NCBI RefSeq assembly: GCF_002933775.1
Contig: NZ_BEWV01000206.1
Coordinates: forward strand, 62,001 to 126,000
Direction of reading: 5' to 3'
Source: Prevotella sp. MGM1
GTDB taxonomy: Bacteria > Bacteroidota > Bacteroidia > Bacteroidales > Bacteroidaceae
Length of the DNA: 64,000 nucleotides
Positions 24,869 to 36,165 of this stretch are shown here, piece after piece. Position 1 is the first letter of the stretch. The number at the start of each line of letters is the position of its first letter. Both the position numbers and the translations under genes were made by a program. The notes beneath the pieces were generated by a model. The model worked only from the letters and a program-made list of their open reading frames with translations, was not told the DNA's origin and searched no databases.

Positions 24869-27786
24869 AAGATTTTTTAGAATATGTAGCCCAAGATATA
24901 GTAGATAAGTATGGTTCTGATCTATCCAGGATAGCTATTGTTTTTCCTAATAAGCGAGCTTCTCTCTTTTTTAATGAATATCTTGCCCAAATTACAGAAA
25001 AGCCTATATGGTGTCCTAATTATATAACAATTAGTGAGCTTTTCCGCTCACACTCGTCATTTACAATCGCTGATCCGATAAAGTTGATATGTGAATTGCA
25101 TAAATGCTTTCTTGAATGTACTAAAAGTTCCGAAACCCTTGATCATTTTTATAATTGGGGGCAAATGCTTCTTTCTGATTTTGATGATATAGACAAAAAC
25201 ATGGCTGACGCAAGGAAAGTTTTTATGAATGTGAGAGACATCCATGAATTGGATGATATATCATATTTAAATGAAGAACAGATAAAAGTATTAAAAAAAT
25301 TCTTCAGCAATTTCAATGAGGAGCATAATTCTGAATTGAAAAAACGCTTTTTAAATCTTTGGAACAGGATATATGATATTTATAAATTGTTCAATAGCAA
25401 ATTAAGAATTGAGAGACAGACTTATGAAGGAGCTTTATACAAACAAGTTGCCAATGACAATTATGTTGAGTTCAAATACGAACAATACATATTTGTTGGA
25501 TTTAATGTTCTTCAGGAAGTTGAAAAAAAACTTTTTAAGCGCTTAAAAAAAGAAGGGAAAGCTGTTTTTTATTGGGACTTTGATCTGTATTATATGAAAA
25601 ACCATAATATGAATGGTCATGAGGCCGGACATTATATTTCTTCATATTTAAGTGATTTCCCCAATGAATTAGACACTAATAATGATGATATATATAATAA
25701 TTTCAATAAACCTAAAAACATTACATGTATTTCTGCTTCAACTGAAAATGTACAGGCCCGATATGTAAGTACATGGTTGAAAGAAAAAGATAGAATATCT
25801 GCCGGAGCACGTACTGCAATCATATTGTGCAATGAAAATCTATTATTACCAGTCATATATAGCATTCCAGATGATGTAAATTCCATAAATATAACGACTG
25901 GGTATCCTTTATCACAAACCTCAATAGCATCTTTTTTGTCGTTATTGATTTCATTGCAAATCAATGGTTTTATCCCTTCTTCCGGGAAATATAGACTGAA
26001 AGATGTTAATTATATTTTACAACACCCATATATAAAGTATATTTCAAAAAACTATAATATGCTTTATAATGCTCTAAATCAAGAAAAAAAAGAATATTAT
26101 CCTACTCCTGAATTATTGTGTATAGACAAAGGTTGTACTTTACTCTTTCAGAATATAAATAATGGTGGAGGGGTATCATTGATTGAATCTATAACAAAAT
26201 GGATTATTGATATAATAAAAGAAATAGCTTCAAATGTAAAAGAGATCAAGCATCCGTTACTGCACGAATCATTATTTCGCACATATACATTGATAAATAG
26301 ATTCTATAGTCTAATACTATCTGGTGATTTGAATGTTGATGTTATTACTTATCAACGGTTAATTAATCAAGTCGTTAATACAACATCAATACCATTTCAC
26401 GGAGAGCCTATTGAAGGCATACAAATCATGGGAGTATTGGAAACAAGAAATATTGATTTCACCAATCTATTGATTTTATCTGTCAATGAAGGTAATATGC
26501 CCAAAGATATAAATGACAACTCTTTTATTCCTTATAATATTCGTAAAGCACACAATCTCACTACAATAGACAACAAAATAGCCATATATGCCTATTATTT
26601 TTATAGATTGCTGCAACGGGCAAAAGATATTACAGTTTTATATAATAGTTCCACGGAAAGTCAAACGAGAGGCGAATTAAGTCGTTTCATGCTACAAATA
26701 ATGGTGGAAAGCAACCATAATGTAATCAATAAAACATTGCATGCAGACTCTAAACCAATGATATTTGAAGCAAAAGAAATCGATAAGAATAAAACAATCG
26801 CTGATTTGCTTATAAATAGATTTGATAAAAACAGTGAAAGAAACAAAGAAAGAGTAAATTCACCTTTACTCACTCCCACTGCGATTAATCAATATATGAG
26901 ATGCCCCAAACAGTTTTATTATAATTATGTATGTGGAATAAAAGATAAAGAAGAGGACATCATAGATAAGATTGACAATCGGGTTTTCGGAAATATATTT
27001 CATTCGGCATCTCAGAAAATATATCAAAATCTGCAAACAATCAATAATGGCATCATTACACATGAATGTTTAAAAGAATGTTTAGACAACCGCAAGCAAA
27101 TAGAAGACATTGTTGATGAAGCTTTTATGGAAGAATTGTTTAAATCAGAAAAAGAATCACGCCCCAATTATACCGGATTGCATTTAATAAACCGTCAAGT
27201 CATAATTACATATATTCGAAAATTGCTTAAGATAGATATGCAATTTACTCCATTTCAAATCATAAGTCTGGAAGAAGACGTTATCGCAGACTGGAATATT
27301 AGTATTAATGCCACATCTTTTACAACTACAATAGGAGGTCGTGTTGATAGATTAGACTGTATTACAGATAAATTCGGTAAGCGAATAAGAGTCATTGATT
27401 ATAAAACAGGCAATAAAAATATTGAATCTTTAAACAATATAGATGATATTTTTGATACTTCAAATATTTCCAAGCATATTGATTATTATTTTCAATCATT
27501 TTTATACAGTCTTATTATTCGATCGTCTGCAAATACTGACATTTCACATCTACCAGTAAGCCCAGCATTATTGTTTATACAACATGCTTCAACAAAAGAC
27601 AGCTATGATCCTACTCTATGCTTATCTAAAGAACCTGTAATAGACATATTTGATGTAAAAAAAGAATTTGAAGAATTGCTGTCTCACACAATTAATGAGA
27701 TATTCAATATGTCTATACCATTTACACCAACATCAAACAATGAGACATGTACCTATTGTCCCTACTCACTAATTTGCAGATTATGA
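24865..27786 (+). CDS. AddB-like nuclease with iron-sulfur cysteine set
   Basis: The 973-residue partner of the helicase. The N terminus (IVFPNKRASLFF) and the inactive helicase-like body match AddB-type proteins. The C-terminal PD-(D/E)XK nuclease domain contains VDRLDC and VIDYKTGN (about 847). Cysteines are arranged as in AddB: one in MRCPKQF near 680 and a trio C962-x2-C965-x5-C971 at the C terminus, which in AddB of Bacillus hold a [4Fe-4S] cluster that pins the nuclease fold. ATGA overlap with the helicase gene indicates coupled synthesis of the two subunits. The symbol is left blank because the Bacteroidetes proteins are distant from Bacillus AddB. Confidence 0.82.
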   Translation: MKDFLEYVAQDIVDKYGSDLSRIAIVFPNKRASLFFNEYLAQITEKPIWCPNYITISELFRSHSSFTIADPIKLICELHKCFLECTKSSETLDHFYNWGQMLLSDFDDIDKNMADARKVFMNVRDIHELDDISYLNEEQIKVLKKFFSNFNEEHNSELKKRFLNLWNRIYDIYKLFNSKLRIERQTYEGALYKQVANDNYVEFKYEQYIFVGFNVLQEVEKKLFKRLKKEGKAVFYWDFDLYYMKNHNMNGHEAGHYISSYLSDFPNELDTNNDDIYNNFNKPKNITCISASTENVQARYVSTWLKEKDRISAGARTAIILCNENLLLPVIYSIPDDVNSINITTGYPLSQTSIASFLSLLISLQINGFIPSSGKYRLKDVNYILQHPYIKYISKNYNMLYNALNQEKKEYYPTPELLCIDKGCTLLFQNINNGGGVSLIESITKWIIDIIKEIASNVKEIKHPLLHESLFRTYTLINRFYSLILSGDLNVDVITYQRLINQVVNTTSIPFHGEPIEGIQIMGVLETRNIDFTNLLILSVNEGNMPKDINDNSFIPYNIRKAHNLTTIDNKIAIYAYYFYRLLQRAKDITVLYNSSTESQTRGELSRFMLQIMVESNHNVINKTLHADSKPMIFEAKEIDKNKTIADLLINRFDKNSERNKERVNSPLLTPTAINQYMRCPKQFYYNYVCGIKDKEEDIIDKIDNRVFGNIFHSASQKIYQNLQTINNGIITHECLKECLDNRKQIEDIVDEAFMEELFKSEKESRPNYTGLHLINRQVIITYIRKLLKIDMQFTPFQIISLEEDVIADWNISINATSFTTTIGGRVDRLDCITDKFGKRIRVIDYKTGNKNIESLNNIDDIFDTSNISKHIDYYFQSFLYSLIIRSSANTDISHLPVSPALLFIQHASTKDSYDPTLCLSKEPVIDIFDVKKEFEELLSHTINEIFNMSIPFTPTSNNETCTYCPYSLICRL

Positions 27787-27819
27787 AACTGTAAATTAGG
27801 TTTAAGTTTTACCATAAAG

Positions 27820-27853
27820 ATTAGTCCTAAAAGCATTTGCTTTTAGGACTAAT
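27820..27853. terminator. Bidirectional terminator between addB-like and glgP genes
   Basis: Perfect 15-bp stem (27820-27834 with 27839-27853, core TTAGTCCTAAAAGC) and a four-base loop, between convergent genes ending at 27786 and 27892. Confidence 0.85.
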
Positions 27854-27891
27854 TAAAATAATATCACTTATACTTAATCTATGTAATCATT

Positions 27892-30462
27892 CTATGCATT
27901 CGGAAGTTCTATCCATTTAACATAACAGAAGTCTTGGCGATGAGGTAGCTTATCGCACTTTGGATACATTCGAACTGCCGTCTTGAATATTCCGGCATTA
28001 TTAGATTCTAATTTTCCTTCAAAAGTATAACAATTACCATCATGCGCAACTACATTAAATGGAATTATATTTGAAATCCGCTCTTCACCGTTCTTGTCCT
28101 GTGTAATAGAAACAAGTTCCAGACCAACAGCATCATCCAGCCCCTGCTCGTCTATAACATATTTCAAAGAGTAGTTTTTACCCATTTCTATGCCCGTTGA
28201 CGGTATATCCCACTCAGAAGAAACAACCTTTATTGAGTCCCAACGTTCTGCCACGGCCTCTTTCCATTGAGCAATATCTTTGGCCAAACGATAATTATCA
28301 GCAGCAAGAGTCTTAAAGCGTATGGCCTCTTTTTCATAGAACTTATCATAATAATCATCAAGTTGCCGCTTCATTGTATAATGAGGTGCTATTTGGGCAA
28401 TAGAATTCTTTATCACCTTTATCCAACCCTCGCTAAATCCTTTTTCGTTTTTATTATAATATAGCGGGATTATCTCACGTTCAAGAAGACTATAAATTGT
28501 TGCCGCATCAAGTTTGTCTTGATAACCTTGGTTCTGATAAGTGCGTTTTTCTGTCAAAGCCCATCCTGCGCCTTCACGATATCCTTCAAGCCACCAACCG
28601 TCAAGAACAGACAGATTAACGACACCATTCATTTCGGCTTTTTCTCCTGAAGTACCAGATGCTTCAAGCGGACGTGTAGGAGTATTCATCCAAATATCGA
28701 CACCTGAAACCAACCGACGAGCTAATTGGAAATCATAATTTTCAAGGAATATGATTTTTCCTAAAAACTCGGGGCGTTGGCTGATCTCATAAATTTTCTT
28801 GATTAAACCTTGACCTGCTCCATCTGCCGGATGCGCTTTACCTGAAAACAAGAACTGTACAGGATGTTCCGGATTATTTACAATCTTAGCTAAACGGTCA
28901 AGATCTGTAAACAACAGATGCGCACGCTTATAAGTTGCAAATCTACGACAGAAACCTATCATCAATGCATTCGGATTAATTTTTTCAAGCAATGACACTA
29001 CACGCGATGGATCTCCTTGGTTTTTAAGCCATGCCTCACGGAATTGCAAGCGGATATAATCAACCAATTTCTGTTTAAGAGCCATACGTGTATTCCAAAT
29101 CTCCTCGTTTGGTACATTATATATGGCCTCCCAAATACTTTGGTTGCTTTGATCACCCATAAATGACTTATCAAAGTACTTAGAGTACAACTGACGCCAT
29201 TCTGTAGCAGTCCAAGTAGGGAAGTGCACACCATTGGTCACATATCCGACATGGTTCTCTTCCGGATAATAACCTTTCCATATCGGTGAAAACATTTTCT
29301 GACTCACCCAACCGTGGAGTTTACTTACGCCATTAACTTCTTGGCATGTATTACATGCGAAGACAGACATACAGAATTTTTCTCCATGATCATCAGGATT
29401 ATTACGTCCCATTCCAATAAACTCATCCCAAGTAATGCCCAACTTTGCCGGATATGCTCCCATATACTTACCAAACAATCCCTCATCGAAATAGTCATGA
29501 CCCGCCGGAACAGGAGTGTGAACTGTATATAATGAAGAAGCTCTTACAAGCTCCATAGCTTGGTTAAATGTCAAACCGCCATCTATATAATCGCATAAAC
29601 GTTGCAAATTACATAAAGCGGCATGTCCCTCATTGCAATGATAAATATCTTTGGTAATACCAAGTTTTTTGAGAGCAAGCACACCTCCGATACCAAGAAG
29701 TATTTCCTGCTTCAACCGATTCTCCCAATCACCACCATAAAGAGAGTGAGTGATCGGCTTGTCAAATTCTGAATTCATTTCATTATCGGTATCCAAAAGG
29801 TACAATTTTATTCTACCTACATTCACACACCAAACATAGGCATGAACCTGATAATTTGTATAAGGGACATCTACCACCAACGGATTTCCGTCCTTATCAA
29901 GTTGACGAACAATCGGTAATGAATTGAAATTTTGTGACTCATACTTAGCTATCTGCTGGCCATCCATGCTAAGTGACTGTGTGAAATATCCGAATCGATA
30001 TAAAAATCCTACGGCACACATATCAACATTGCTGTCAGAGGCCTCTTTCAGGTAATCTCCAGCCAGCATTCCCAATCCGCCGGAATAAATTTTCAGGACA
30101 TGATTTAAACCATATTCCATAGAAAAGTATGCTACGGACGGACGGTTTGCATCCGGTTTCACATCCATGTATTCACGGAACATTGCATACACTTTATTTA
30201 TTCTCGCCATGAGAGTTTTATCATTTACAATCTCTTCCTTACGCTCATAGCTAAGTCTTTCCAATAGGAGAACAGGATTGTGGTTTATTTCATGATAAAG
30301 CTCCGGATCCAAGTCACGGAAAAGATCTCTTGCCTCGTAATTCCATGCCCACCAGACATTATGTGCAATCTCATCCAGACATTTTAATTCTTCCGGAAGG
30401 ATTGATTTGACAGTAATCTCCTGCCATTGAGGAGAATTTGCATAATCTGCTTTAATTTTCAT
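27892..30462 (-). CDS. glgP: Alpha-glucan (glycogen) phosphorylase
   Basis: Removes glucose-1-phosphate from glycogen or maltodextrin ends. The 856-residue protein is the bacterial/archaeal form with an N-terminal DUF3417-like region ([15 protein letters not shown], about residues 33-48). SMEYGL and [16 protein letters not shown] form the substrate region, and the pyridoxal-phosphate lysine lies in [10 protein letters not shown] near residue 607. It follows the glycogen synthase gene by 13 bases, so storage and mobilisation enzymes are on one transcript. It ends at a shared terminator. Confidence 0.95.
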   Translation of the reverse strand: MKIKADYANSPQWQEITVKSILPEELKCLDEIAHNVWWAWNYEARDLFRDLDPELYHEINHNPVLLLERLSYERKEEIVNDKTLMARINKVYAMFREYMDVKPDANRPSVAYFSMEYGLNHVLKIYSGGLGMLAGDYLKEASDSNVDMCAVGFLYRFGYFTQSLSMDGQQIAKYESQNFNSLPIVRQLDKDGNPLVVDVPYTNYQVHAYVWCVNVGRIKLYLLDTDNEMNSEFDKPITHSLYGGDWENRLKQEILLGIGGVLALKKLGITKDIYHCNEGHAALCNLQRLCDYIDGGLTFNQAMELVRASSLYTVHTPVPAGHDYFDEGLFGKYMGAYPAKLGITWDEFIGMGRNNPDDHGEKFCMSVFACNTCQEVNGVSKLHGWVSQKMFSPIWKGYYPEENHVGYVTNGVHFPTWTATEWRQLYSKYFDKSFMGDQSNQSIWEAIYNVPNEEIWNTRMALKQKLVDYIRLQFREAWLKNQGDPSRVVSLLEKINPNALMIGFCRRFATYKRAHLLFTDLDRLAKIVNNPEHPVQFLFSGKAHPADGAGQGLIKKIYEISQRPEFLGKIIFLENYDFQLARRLVSGVDIWMNTPTRPLEASGTSGEKAEMNGVVNLSVLDGWWLEGYREGAGWALTEKRTYQNQGYQDKLDAATIYSLLEREIIPLYYNKNEKGFSEGWIKVIKNSIAQIAPHYTMKRQLDDYYDKFYEKEAIRFKTLAADNYRLAKDIAQWKEAVAERWDSIKVVSSEWDIPSTGIEMGKNYSLKYVIDEQGLDDAVGLELVSITQDKNGEERISNIIPFNVVAHDGNCYTFEGKLESNNAGIFKTAVRMYPKCDKLPHRQDFCYVKWIELPNA

Positions 30463-30475
30463 AATTATTATATTA

Positions 30476-32143
30476 TTAAATTCTATTTTCTTTACGCTGT
30501 TCAGCCCTATTCAAAGCTATATTATACGCTTCCATATAGTATTTTATAAATCCACTCCACAGTGCCTTTTTAGATAATTCTTCCGCTCTCTTTCTTACCT
30601 TGTCTACATCTTGCTTTGTAAATTTTGAAAACTCTGTTACGGTATCTTTGATGGCATCGGCTACTTCTGAATAATTGTAATCTGTACGATGAACCACCTT
30701 TACTCCGTCTTCAATATCACTATATCCTCCTTTCACTGAATTTACCCATAAGCCAAATCCTGCCAAATCGGTAGTAATGCAAGGAACTTTAAATGCAATA
30801 GACTCCAATGGAGTATATCCCCATGGTTCATAATATGATGGATAAATGCACAAATCATTACCTAATACAATATCATAATATGACATATTGAGAACACCGT
30901 CATTTCCATCCAAATAACATGGCAGAAATATAACCTTGACTTTATCATTCTTATGATTATGCATATCAAAATACTTCATCATCCCCAAAGTATTATCATG
31001 GCTCATTTCATGCAGCCAATGGGTTATCTGGGGAACTTCAAGTGGTGTATCAAAACTTTTTCCACTTTTAATACGCTCAATCAAATCTTGTCGCGGCTCA
31101 CCTACCCAACCTGGTACCTCTATAAAAGCCAGAACATTACGATTTAAATCCTTGCAGCGTAACAGTCTGTTCATCGATTCTATATATACATCGATACCTT
31201 TATTTCTAAATTCATAACGCCCGCTTGTAGATATAATCATTGTTTCATCATCAAGATTATCTCCTAGCAGAGCATTTGCCAAATCAAGCAGTTTCTTTCT
31301 TGCAGCCTTACGTTTTTTGGCAAATACAGTCGGTTGGGGAACGAAGCTATTATCAAATCCATTCGGAAGAACCACATCAACCTCTTTGTCCAATAATTCC
31401 CTACATTCATTTGCCGTAATCTCGCTGACAGTTGTAAAACAGTCCACATTAAATGCAGTCTGTTTTTCTATGGAATGCTTACTCTGCATATTCAACTCAC
31501 CGGCCATCTGATCTCCGTTATATGCAAACAGATAATCATAAAGAGGCTTCATATTTCCGGCTATACTTCGTCCGATACTTGTGGCATGTGTGGTAAATAC
31601 AGTCCCTATCTGAGGCAACTTATTATTTATATACAATAACCCCAAGCCTGTCATCCATTCATTTCCATGATATATGACCCGTTTGTCAGGAGCTATATTG
31701 TCATTATAGAAACTCTCTACAACCAAAGCTGCCGCATACGAAAACATCGAGGCTTCATCATAATCACCATAGGAGTGTAAACTATCTACTTGATATTTGT
31801 CCCACAACCAAGTATAAATCGTATTTTTCTTTTCAAAAAAAGGTTTAAAATCAACAAGTATTGCAATTGGCTCACCAGGGATTGTCCAACGCCCTATCCT
31901 AACATTTAACCCTTCTGCCTCAGCCTTCTTTTTCCATGAGCAGAACAATTCTTTATCTTCTTTAAAATAAGGGCTTTCATTTTCCTGCCAAAAATCAGGA
32001 CCTATAAATATTATCCTGTCATGCAACATGTCCTGTAATGTCTTTGCGCGTGTGGAAAGAACTGTATAGATACCACCGACCTTATTACATACCTCCCAAC
32101 TTGATTCAAAGATATAGTCCGGATTTGATATATTTTTTACCAT
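30476..32143 (-). CDS. Glycogen synthase, GT3-like
   Basis: Elongates alpha-1,4-glucan from a nucleotide-glucose. The 555-residue protein starts [13 protein letters not shown] and has the N-terminal loop [14 protein letters not shown], the [13 protein letters not shown] segment and a C-terminal [13 protein letters not shown] donor-site motif. The overall pattern resembles the eukaryotic/GT3 glycogen synthases rather than bacterial GlgA (GT5), so UDP-glucose use is plausible but not shown. The frame can be extended 8 codons to a TTG at 32167, but that codon lies inside the -7 element; the ATG at 32143 leaves a leader of about 16 bases. No ADP-glucose pyrophosphorylase or branching enzyme is nearby. 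Confidence 0.88.
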   Translation of the reverse strand: MVKNISNPDYIFESSWEVCNKVGGIYTVLSTRAKTLQDMLHDRIIFIGPDFWQENESPYFKEDKELFCSWKKKAEAEGLNVRIGRWTIPGEPIAILVDFKPFFEKKNTIYTWLWDKYQVDSLHSYGDYDEASMFSYAAALVVESFYNDNIAPDKRVIYHGNEWMTGLGLLYINNKLPQIGTVFTTHATSIGRSIAGNMKPLYDYLFAYNGDQMAGELNMQSKHSIEKQTAFNVDCFTTVSEITANECRELLDKEVDVVLPNGFDNSFVPQPTVFAKKRKAARKKLLDLANALLGDNLDDETMIISTSGRYEFRNKGIDVYIESMNRLLRCKDLNRNVLAFIEVPGWVGEPRQDLIERIKSGKSFDTPLEVPQITHWLHEMSHDNTLGMMKYFDMHNHKNDKVKVIFLPCYLDGNDGVLNMSYYDIVLGNDLCIYPSYYEPWGYTPLESIAFKVPCITTDLAGFGLWVNSVKGGYSDIEDGVKVVHRTDYNYSEVADAIKDTVTEFSKFTKQDVDKVRKRAEELSKKALWSGFIKYYMEAYNIALNRAEQRKENRI

Positions 32144-32164
32144 ATTAAATCTAATATATGGCAG

Positions 32165-32172
32165 CAAAGTTA
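32165..32172 (-). promoter_or_regulatory. -7 element of the glycogen synthase/phosphorylase operon
   Basis: TAACTTTG on the minus strand. It overlaps the TTG that would start the longest reading frame and so fixes the ATG at 32143. Confidence 0.6.
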
Positions 32173-32247
32173 CACATTATTTTACATAATTCCGATAAAT
32201 GAACATATAAATTTCAAAAAAACACCAATTTAATGATTTATATTTAG

Positions 32248-32255
32248 TAATTTTG
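32248..32255 (+). promoter_or_regulatory. -7 element of the 141-residue secreted protein gene
   Basis: TAATTTTG, 26 bases before the ATG at 32281; the intergenic region is shared with the divergent glycogen operon promoter 76 bases away. Confidence 0.55.
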
Positions 32256-32280
32256 TTTTCTAATCAATATAGAAGCAGTT

Positions 32281-32706
32281 ATGAAAAGATGTATTTGGCT
32301 TGTATCATTGTTAATCGCCTCAAACATTGGGATTTGCGCTCAAAACAAAACAAGCAACTTCGAAGGATATTTTTTTAATGATGAGTATAATGTATACATA
32401 CGAATGAATCTTCATTCAAACAATATAATTGTACCCGGACATGAAATGTTCGGACGTTTACCAGGATATTTGGGAAAGAAAAACAACAACTTCTTTTGGC
32501 TTATAACATCCGGAAAAATAATCGAATGTGATAAATCGGAATTTGATCTTGTCAACGATTACGGGAGTGAGGATTTAAAAGTATCTTTCATCAAAAAAAA
32601 TGACAGTATATATATTCTGAGGCAGGAAAGCGGCAACTCTCTTAAAGTGCCTAATAATAGAAAATGGCAGAAACTGCCAAAAGAAATGGAGTTTAAAAAG
32701 AAGTGA
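32281..32706 (+). CDS. Small secreted protein of unknown function
   Basis: A 141-residue protein with a signal peptide of about 20 residues (ending IGICAQ). The mature part is about 120 residues, mostly beta-strand in character, with Asn- and Lys-rich turns and a strongly basic tail. I see no known catalytic motif. It is monocistronic: it has its own -7 element, and the stop codon lies within the stem of a convergent terminator shared with the penicillin-binding protein gene. Confidence 0.65.
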   Translation: MKRCIWLVSLLIASNIGICAQNKTSNFEGYFFNDEYNVYIRMNLHSNNIIVPGHEMFGRLPGYLGKKNNNFFWLITSGKIIECDKSEFDLVNDYGSEDLKVSFIKKNDSIYILRQESGNSLKVPNNRKWQKLPKEMEFKKK

Positions 32707-32728
32707 CGGTTTGGAAAAACCGTCACTT
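32701..32728. terminator. Bidirectional terminator
   Basis: Perfect 12-bp stem AAGTGACGGTTT / AAACCGTCACTT with a GGAA tetraloop, placed between convergent genes ending at 32706 and 32731. Confidence 0.85.
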
Positions 32729-32730
32729 TC

Positions 32731-35049
32731 TCATTCATAAATTTCTTCTATATCATTATCGTCGATAAGACTTTCATCCACAAATGATTCGCAAGGATTA
32801 TAGCCTTCAGGCATATCAAATCTGTCCCGTTCACTATATTCCAAATTCGGATTTGCCAAAACACGTTTCATATAATAGGCGAATATTGGTAGGGCCATTG
32901 TCGCTCCCTGCCCCATCCGCATTGAATCAAAATGGATATCCCTATCGTCTCCTCCAACCCAGACACCACTTACAAGCGTAGGCGTGAAGCCTATAAACCA
33001 AGCATCACTATTGTTGTTCGTCGTACCGGTTTTTCCGGCAAGCTCACCTTTAAGATTATATTTAAACCTAAGGCGTCCAGCCGTACCTCCATCAACAACA
33101 CCTTTAAGCATATATACCATCATACGTGCGCTTTCCGTACTTATAACCTCACTCATACGAGGCTGAAACGTCGCAATGACATTACCATTATTGTCCTCGA
33201 TCTTTGTTACAAAAAGCGGTTCACAGCGTATTCCGTTGTTCGCAAATGCCGTATATGCACTAACCATCTCTGCCACAGATACATCACACGGGCCGAGACA
33301 CAACGACATAGACGGATGGATATCAGGATTTTTAATACCATATTCATGCAACAACGCTACAAAAGCCTGAGGGTTCAACTTACTCATCAGATATGCCGAT
33401 ATCCAGTTGTTCGATTGTGCCAATCCCCATTTCAACGGAACCATTTGGCCATATCTGCTATGACTTGAATTGCGTGGAGTCCACGGCCTGCCTGCCACGA
33501 TATACGTCTGTTGCACATTGGGAGCCATATCACATGGTGACATTCCGTTTTCCATTGCAAGAGAGTAAAGAAACGGTTTAATAGTTGAACCGACCTGACG
33601 ACGTCCGTCTGTGCACATATCATAATTAAAATGCATGAAATCCAAGCCTCCGACATAAGCTTTCACCGCACCGTTCTGCGGACTCATACTCATGAAGCCG
33701 CAACGCAGGAATGACTTGTAATACTTTATCGAGTCAAGAGGCGTCATGGTTGTATCCACTTCACCATGATATGTAAATATCGGCATTTCGGTCGGAGTAT
33801 TGAATGCTTTTATTATCTCATCTTCCGACGCTCCGGACGACTTCATTTCATGGTATCTATCACTCTGTCTGACAGAACGCATCAATATTTGCCGCACCTG
33901 TTTGCTTGTCAGTTTACCGGAAAAAGGAGCGTTGGATTTTCCTTTGTTCTCACGGTTGAAAGCCGGTTGCAAGAATTTAACCACATGATCTCTTGTCGCT
34001 TGTTCTGCATATTGCTGCATACGCGAGTCTATCGTTGTATAAACCTTCAACCCGTCTGCATATACATTGTACGGTTCACCGTTCTTTTTAAAGTTCTTAT
34101 TGCACCAACCATACAAAGGATCGTTCTCCCAATTAATGGAATCCTGATAATACTTTATCTTGTTCCATTCAGTATAATTATTCCGCTCCGGTTTTTTGGC
34201 CATCATGTATCTACGCAAAAAATCACGGAAATACGCGGCTATACCATCTTTATGATCAGCAACATGGAAATTCAGTTTCAATGGTTCCGCTGAATACTTA
34301 TCATATAACTCCCGGCTCAAATACCCGGCTTTCACCATTTGCATCAACACAACATTACGTCTTTCACGACATCTTTCCGGATTACGTACCGGATTAAAAT
34401 AAGACGGATTCTTGCAAAGTCCTATGAGCATTGCCGATTCCGGAATATTAAGTTTCGACGGTTCCTTGTTAAAATATGTATTTGCGGCAGTTTTAATTCC
34501 AACTGCATTATGCAAAAAATCAAAGTAATTAAGATATAAAGCGATTATCTCATCTTTGGTGTAATTACGCTCCAACTGTACTGCAATAACCCATTCTATC
34601 GGTTTCTGCATTAATCTCTCCATCACGGTATGAGCCTTTGCCGAGTACAGTTGCTTGGCCAGCTGTTGGGTTATGGTAGAACCGCCACCGGCACTCTTCT
34701 GCCCCATCACTCCCCGTTTGACCACTGCACGCACAAGTGCATAAAAATCAATTCCCGAATGTTCATAGAATCTTATATCCTCAGTTGCCACAAGTGCCTC
34801 CACAAGCGAGGACGGCAACTGGGAATAATCTATACATATCCTATTCTCCTTATTATAATTCCATGTTCCCATTATTTTGCCATCCGCCGAATACACCTGC
34901 GTGGCAAATCTGTTTATGGGATTCTGCAAATCTTCTATAGGCGGCATATAGCCAATCATCCCCTTTGATATTGCCCAGAAAGCCAATGCTCCCACCAGTA
35001 ATGTGACAATCAGTAATATCCAAAGGAAACGAACAAAAACTTTTCTCAT
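32731..35049 (-). CDS. Class A penicillin-binding protein (PBP1A type)
   Basis: A bifunctional peptidoglycan synthase. The 772-residue protein has one membrane anchor (about 8-28). The GT51 glycosyltransferase domain follows, with the catalytic Glu in ATEDIRFYEH and the conserved GGSTITQQLAKQLY, and then the transpeptidase domain. Its nucleophile motif is GSTIKPF near residue 490, SxN is in QSNNWISAY, and KTGT lies near 671. The C terminus is rich in Asp and Glu. It acts in the periplasm, polymerising and cross-linking lipid II. It is a single-gene unit with TATTTTTG 42-49 bases upstream and a convergent terminator at its end. Confidence 0.93.
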   Translation of the reverse strand: MRKVFVRFLWILLIVTLLVGALAFWAISKGMIGYMPPIEDLQNPINRFATQVYSADGKIMGTWNYNKENRICIDYSQLPSSLVEALVATEDIRFYEHSGIDFYALVRAVVKRGVMGQKSAGGGSTITQQLAKQLYSAKAHTVMERLMQKPIEWVIAVQLERNYTKDEIIALYLNYFDFLHNAVGIKTAANTYFNKEPSKLNIPESAMLIGLCKNPSYFNPVRNPERCRERRNVVLMQMVKAGYLSRELYDKYSAEPLKLNFHVADHKDGIAAYFRDFLRRYMMAKKPERNNYTEWNKIKYYQDSINWENDPLYGWCNKNFKKNGEPYNVYADGLKVYTTIDSRMQQYAEQATRDHVVKFLQPAFNRENKGKSNAPFSGKLTSKQVRQILMRSVRQSDRYHEMKSSGASEDEIIKAFNTPTEMPIFTYHGEVDTTMTPLDSIKYYKSFLRCGFMSMSPQNGAVKAYVGGLDFMHFNYDMCTDGRRQVGSTIKPFLYSLAMENGMSPCDMAPNVQQTYIVAGRPWTPRNSSHSRYGQMVPLKWGLAQSNNWISAYLMSKLNPQAFVALLHEYGIKNPDIHPSMSLCLGPCDVSVAEMVSAYTAFANNGIRCEPLFVTKIEDNNGNVIATFQPRMSEVISTESARMMVYMLKGVVDGGTAGRLRFKYNLKGELAGKTGTTNNNSDAWFIGFTPTLVSGVWVGGDDRDIHFDSMRMGQGATMALPIFAYYMKRVLANPNLEYSERDRFDMPEGYNPCESFVDESLIDDNDIEEIYE

Positions 35050-35090
35050 ATCAAGAATTATTCATCCGACAATGTCTGTTGTATCAGATG

Positions 35091-35098
35091 CAAAAATA
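35091..35098 (-). promoter_or_regulatory. -7 element of the PBP1A gene
   Basis: TATTTTTG on the minus strand; predicted leader about 36 bases. No exact TTTG at -33. Confidence 0.5.
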
Positions 35099-35173
35099 CT
35101 TATTTTCGTTTAGAATAAAAAAAATATAGTCGATTTTCTCTCCAATCGCTATTAATAAATCGGAAATAATATG

Positions 35174-35181
35174 TAACTTAG
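35174..35181 (+). promoter_or_regulatory. Probable -7 element of pyrBI
   Basis: TAACTTAG, one mismatch from TAnnTTTG, 34 bases before the ATG at 35215. No pyrimidine attenuator hairpin or leader peptide of the enterobacterial kind is visible. Confidence 0.4.
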
Positions 35182-35214
35182 CACTCAAAATCAGAAAACA
35201 AATAACAAAAATGG

Positions 35215-36162
35215 ATGGAAATGCATAATTTTGTGACAATCGCAGACATCACGAAAGAGAAGATTCTCTATATGATAGAGATGGCTCAGGAGTTTGAGAA
35301 ACACCCAAACAGAGAGATTTTAAAAGGTAAGGTCATTGCCACGTTGTTTTTTGAGCCGTCAACGCGTACCCGTCTTAGTTTCGAGACTGCCGCAAACAGG
35401 CTCGGCGCACGTGTAATAGGTTTTGCTGACCCTAAAATAACAAGCGGTACAAAAGGGGAAACACTTAAGGACACTATATTGATGGTATCCAATTATGCGG
35501 ATACCATCGTCATGCGACATTATATAGAAGGCGCGGCACAGTATGCAAGCGAAGTTTCTCCAGTTCCAATCGTAAACGCTGGAGACGGAGCACATCAACA
35601 TCCTTCACAATGTATGCTCGACCTTTATTCCATATATAAGACACAAGGGACATTGGAAAACCTGAACATATATCTGGTCGGCGACTTGAAATATGGCCGT
35701 ACTGTGCATTCTTTGATTATGGCTATGCGCCATTTTAATCCCACATTCCATTTTGTGGCTCCCAAAGAATTATCCATGCCCAATGAATATAAGATTTATT
35801 GTAAGGAGCATGGCATAAAATACCAGGAGCATACTGCATTTAATGAGAATGTTATTGCCGATGCCGACATATTGTATATGACACGTGTACAAAAGGAGCG
35901 GTTCTCAGACCTCATGGAGTATGAACGTGTGAAGAACATATATATATTGAAAAATGACATGTTGGCAAACGCAAAACCCAATATGAAGATATTGCATCCT
36001 CTGCCCCGTGTCAATGAGATTGCTTATGATGTGGACGATAATCCCCATGCTTATTATATACAGCAGGCCGGCAATGGTCTTTTCGCCCGTGAGGCAATAT
36101 TCTGTGATGTACTTGGAATTACTTTGGACGAAGTGAAAAACGATAAAACCATAATCAGATAG
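35215..36162 (+). CDS. pyrB: Aspartate carbamoyltransferase catalytic subunit
   Basis: Joins carbamoyl phosphate and aspartate, the committed step of pyrimidine synthesis. The 315-residue protein carries the carbamoyl-phosphate motif [13 protein letters not shown] (about 45-57), [10 protein letters not shown] near 127-136, and the aspartate-side motif HPLPRVNEI near 263-271. Another ATG at 35221 is possible. It is followed after 3 bases by pyrI, so the product is expected to be the allosteric B2-R6 type holoenzyme. Confidence 0.96.
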   Translation: MEMHNFVTIADITKEKILYMIEMAQEFEKHPNREILKGKVIATLFFEPSTRTRLSFETAANRLGARVIGFADPKITSGTKGETLKDTILMVSNYADTIVMRHYIEGAAQYASEVSPVPIVNAGDGAHQHPSQCMLDLYSIYKTQGTLENLNIYLVGDLKYGRTVHSLIMAMRHFNPTFHFVAPKELSMPNEYKIYCKEHGIKYQEHTAFNENVIADADILYMTRVQKERFSDLMEYERVKNIYILKNDMLANAKPNMKILHPLPRVNEIAYDVDDNPHAYYIQQAGNGLFAREAIFCDVLGITLDEVKNDKTIIR

Positions 36163-36165
36163 ATC

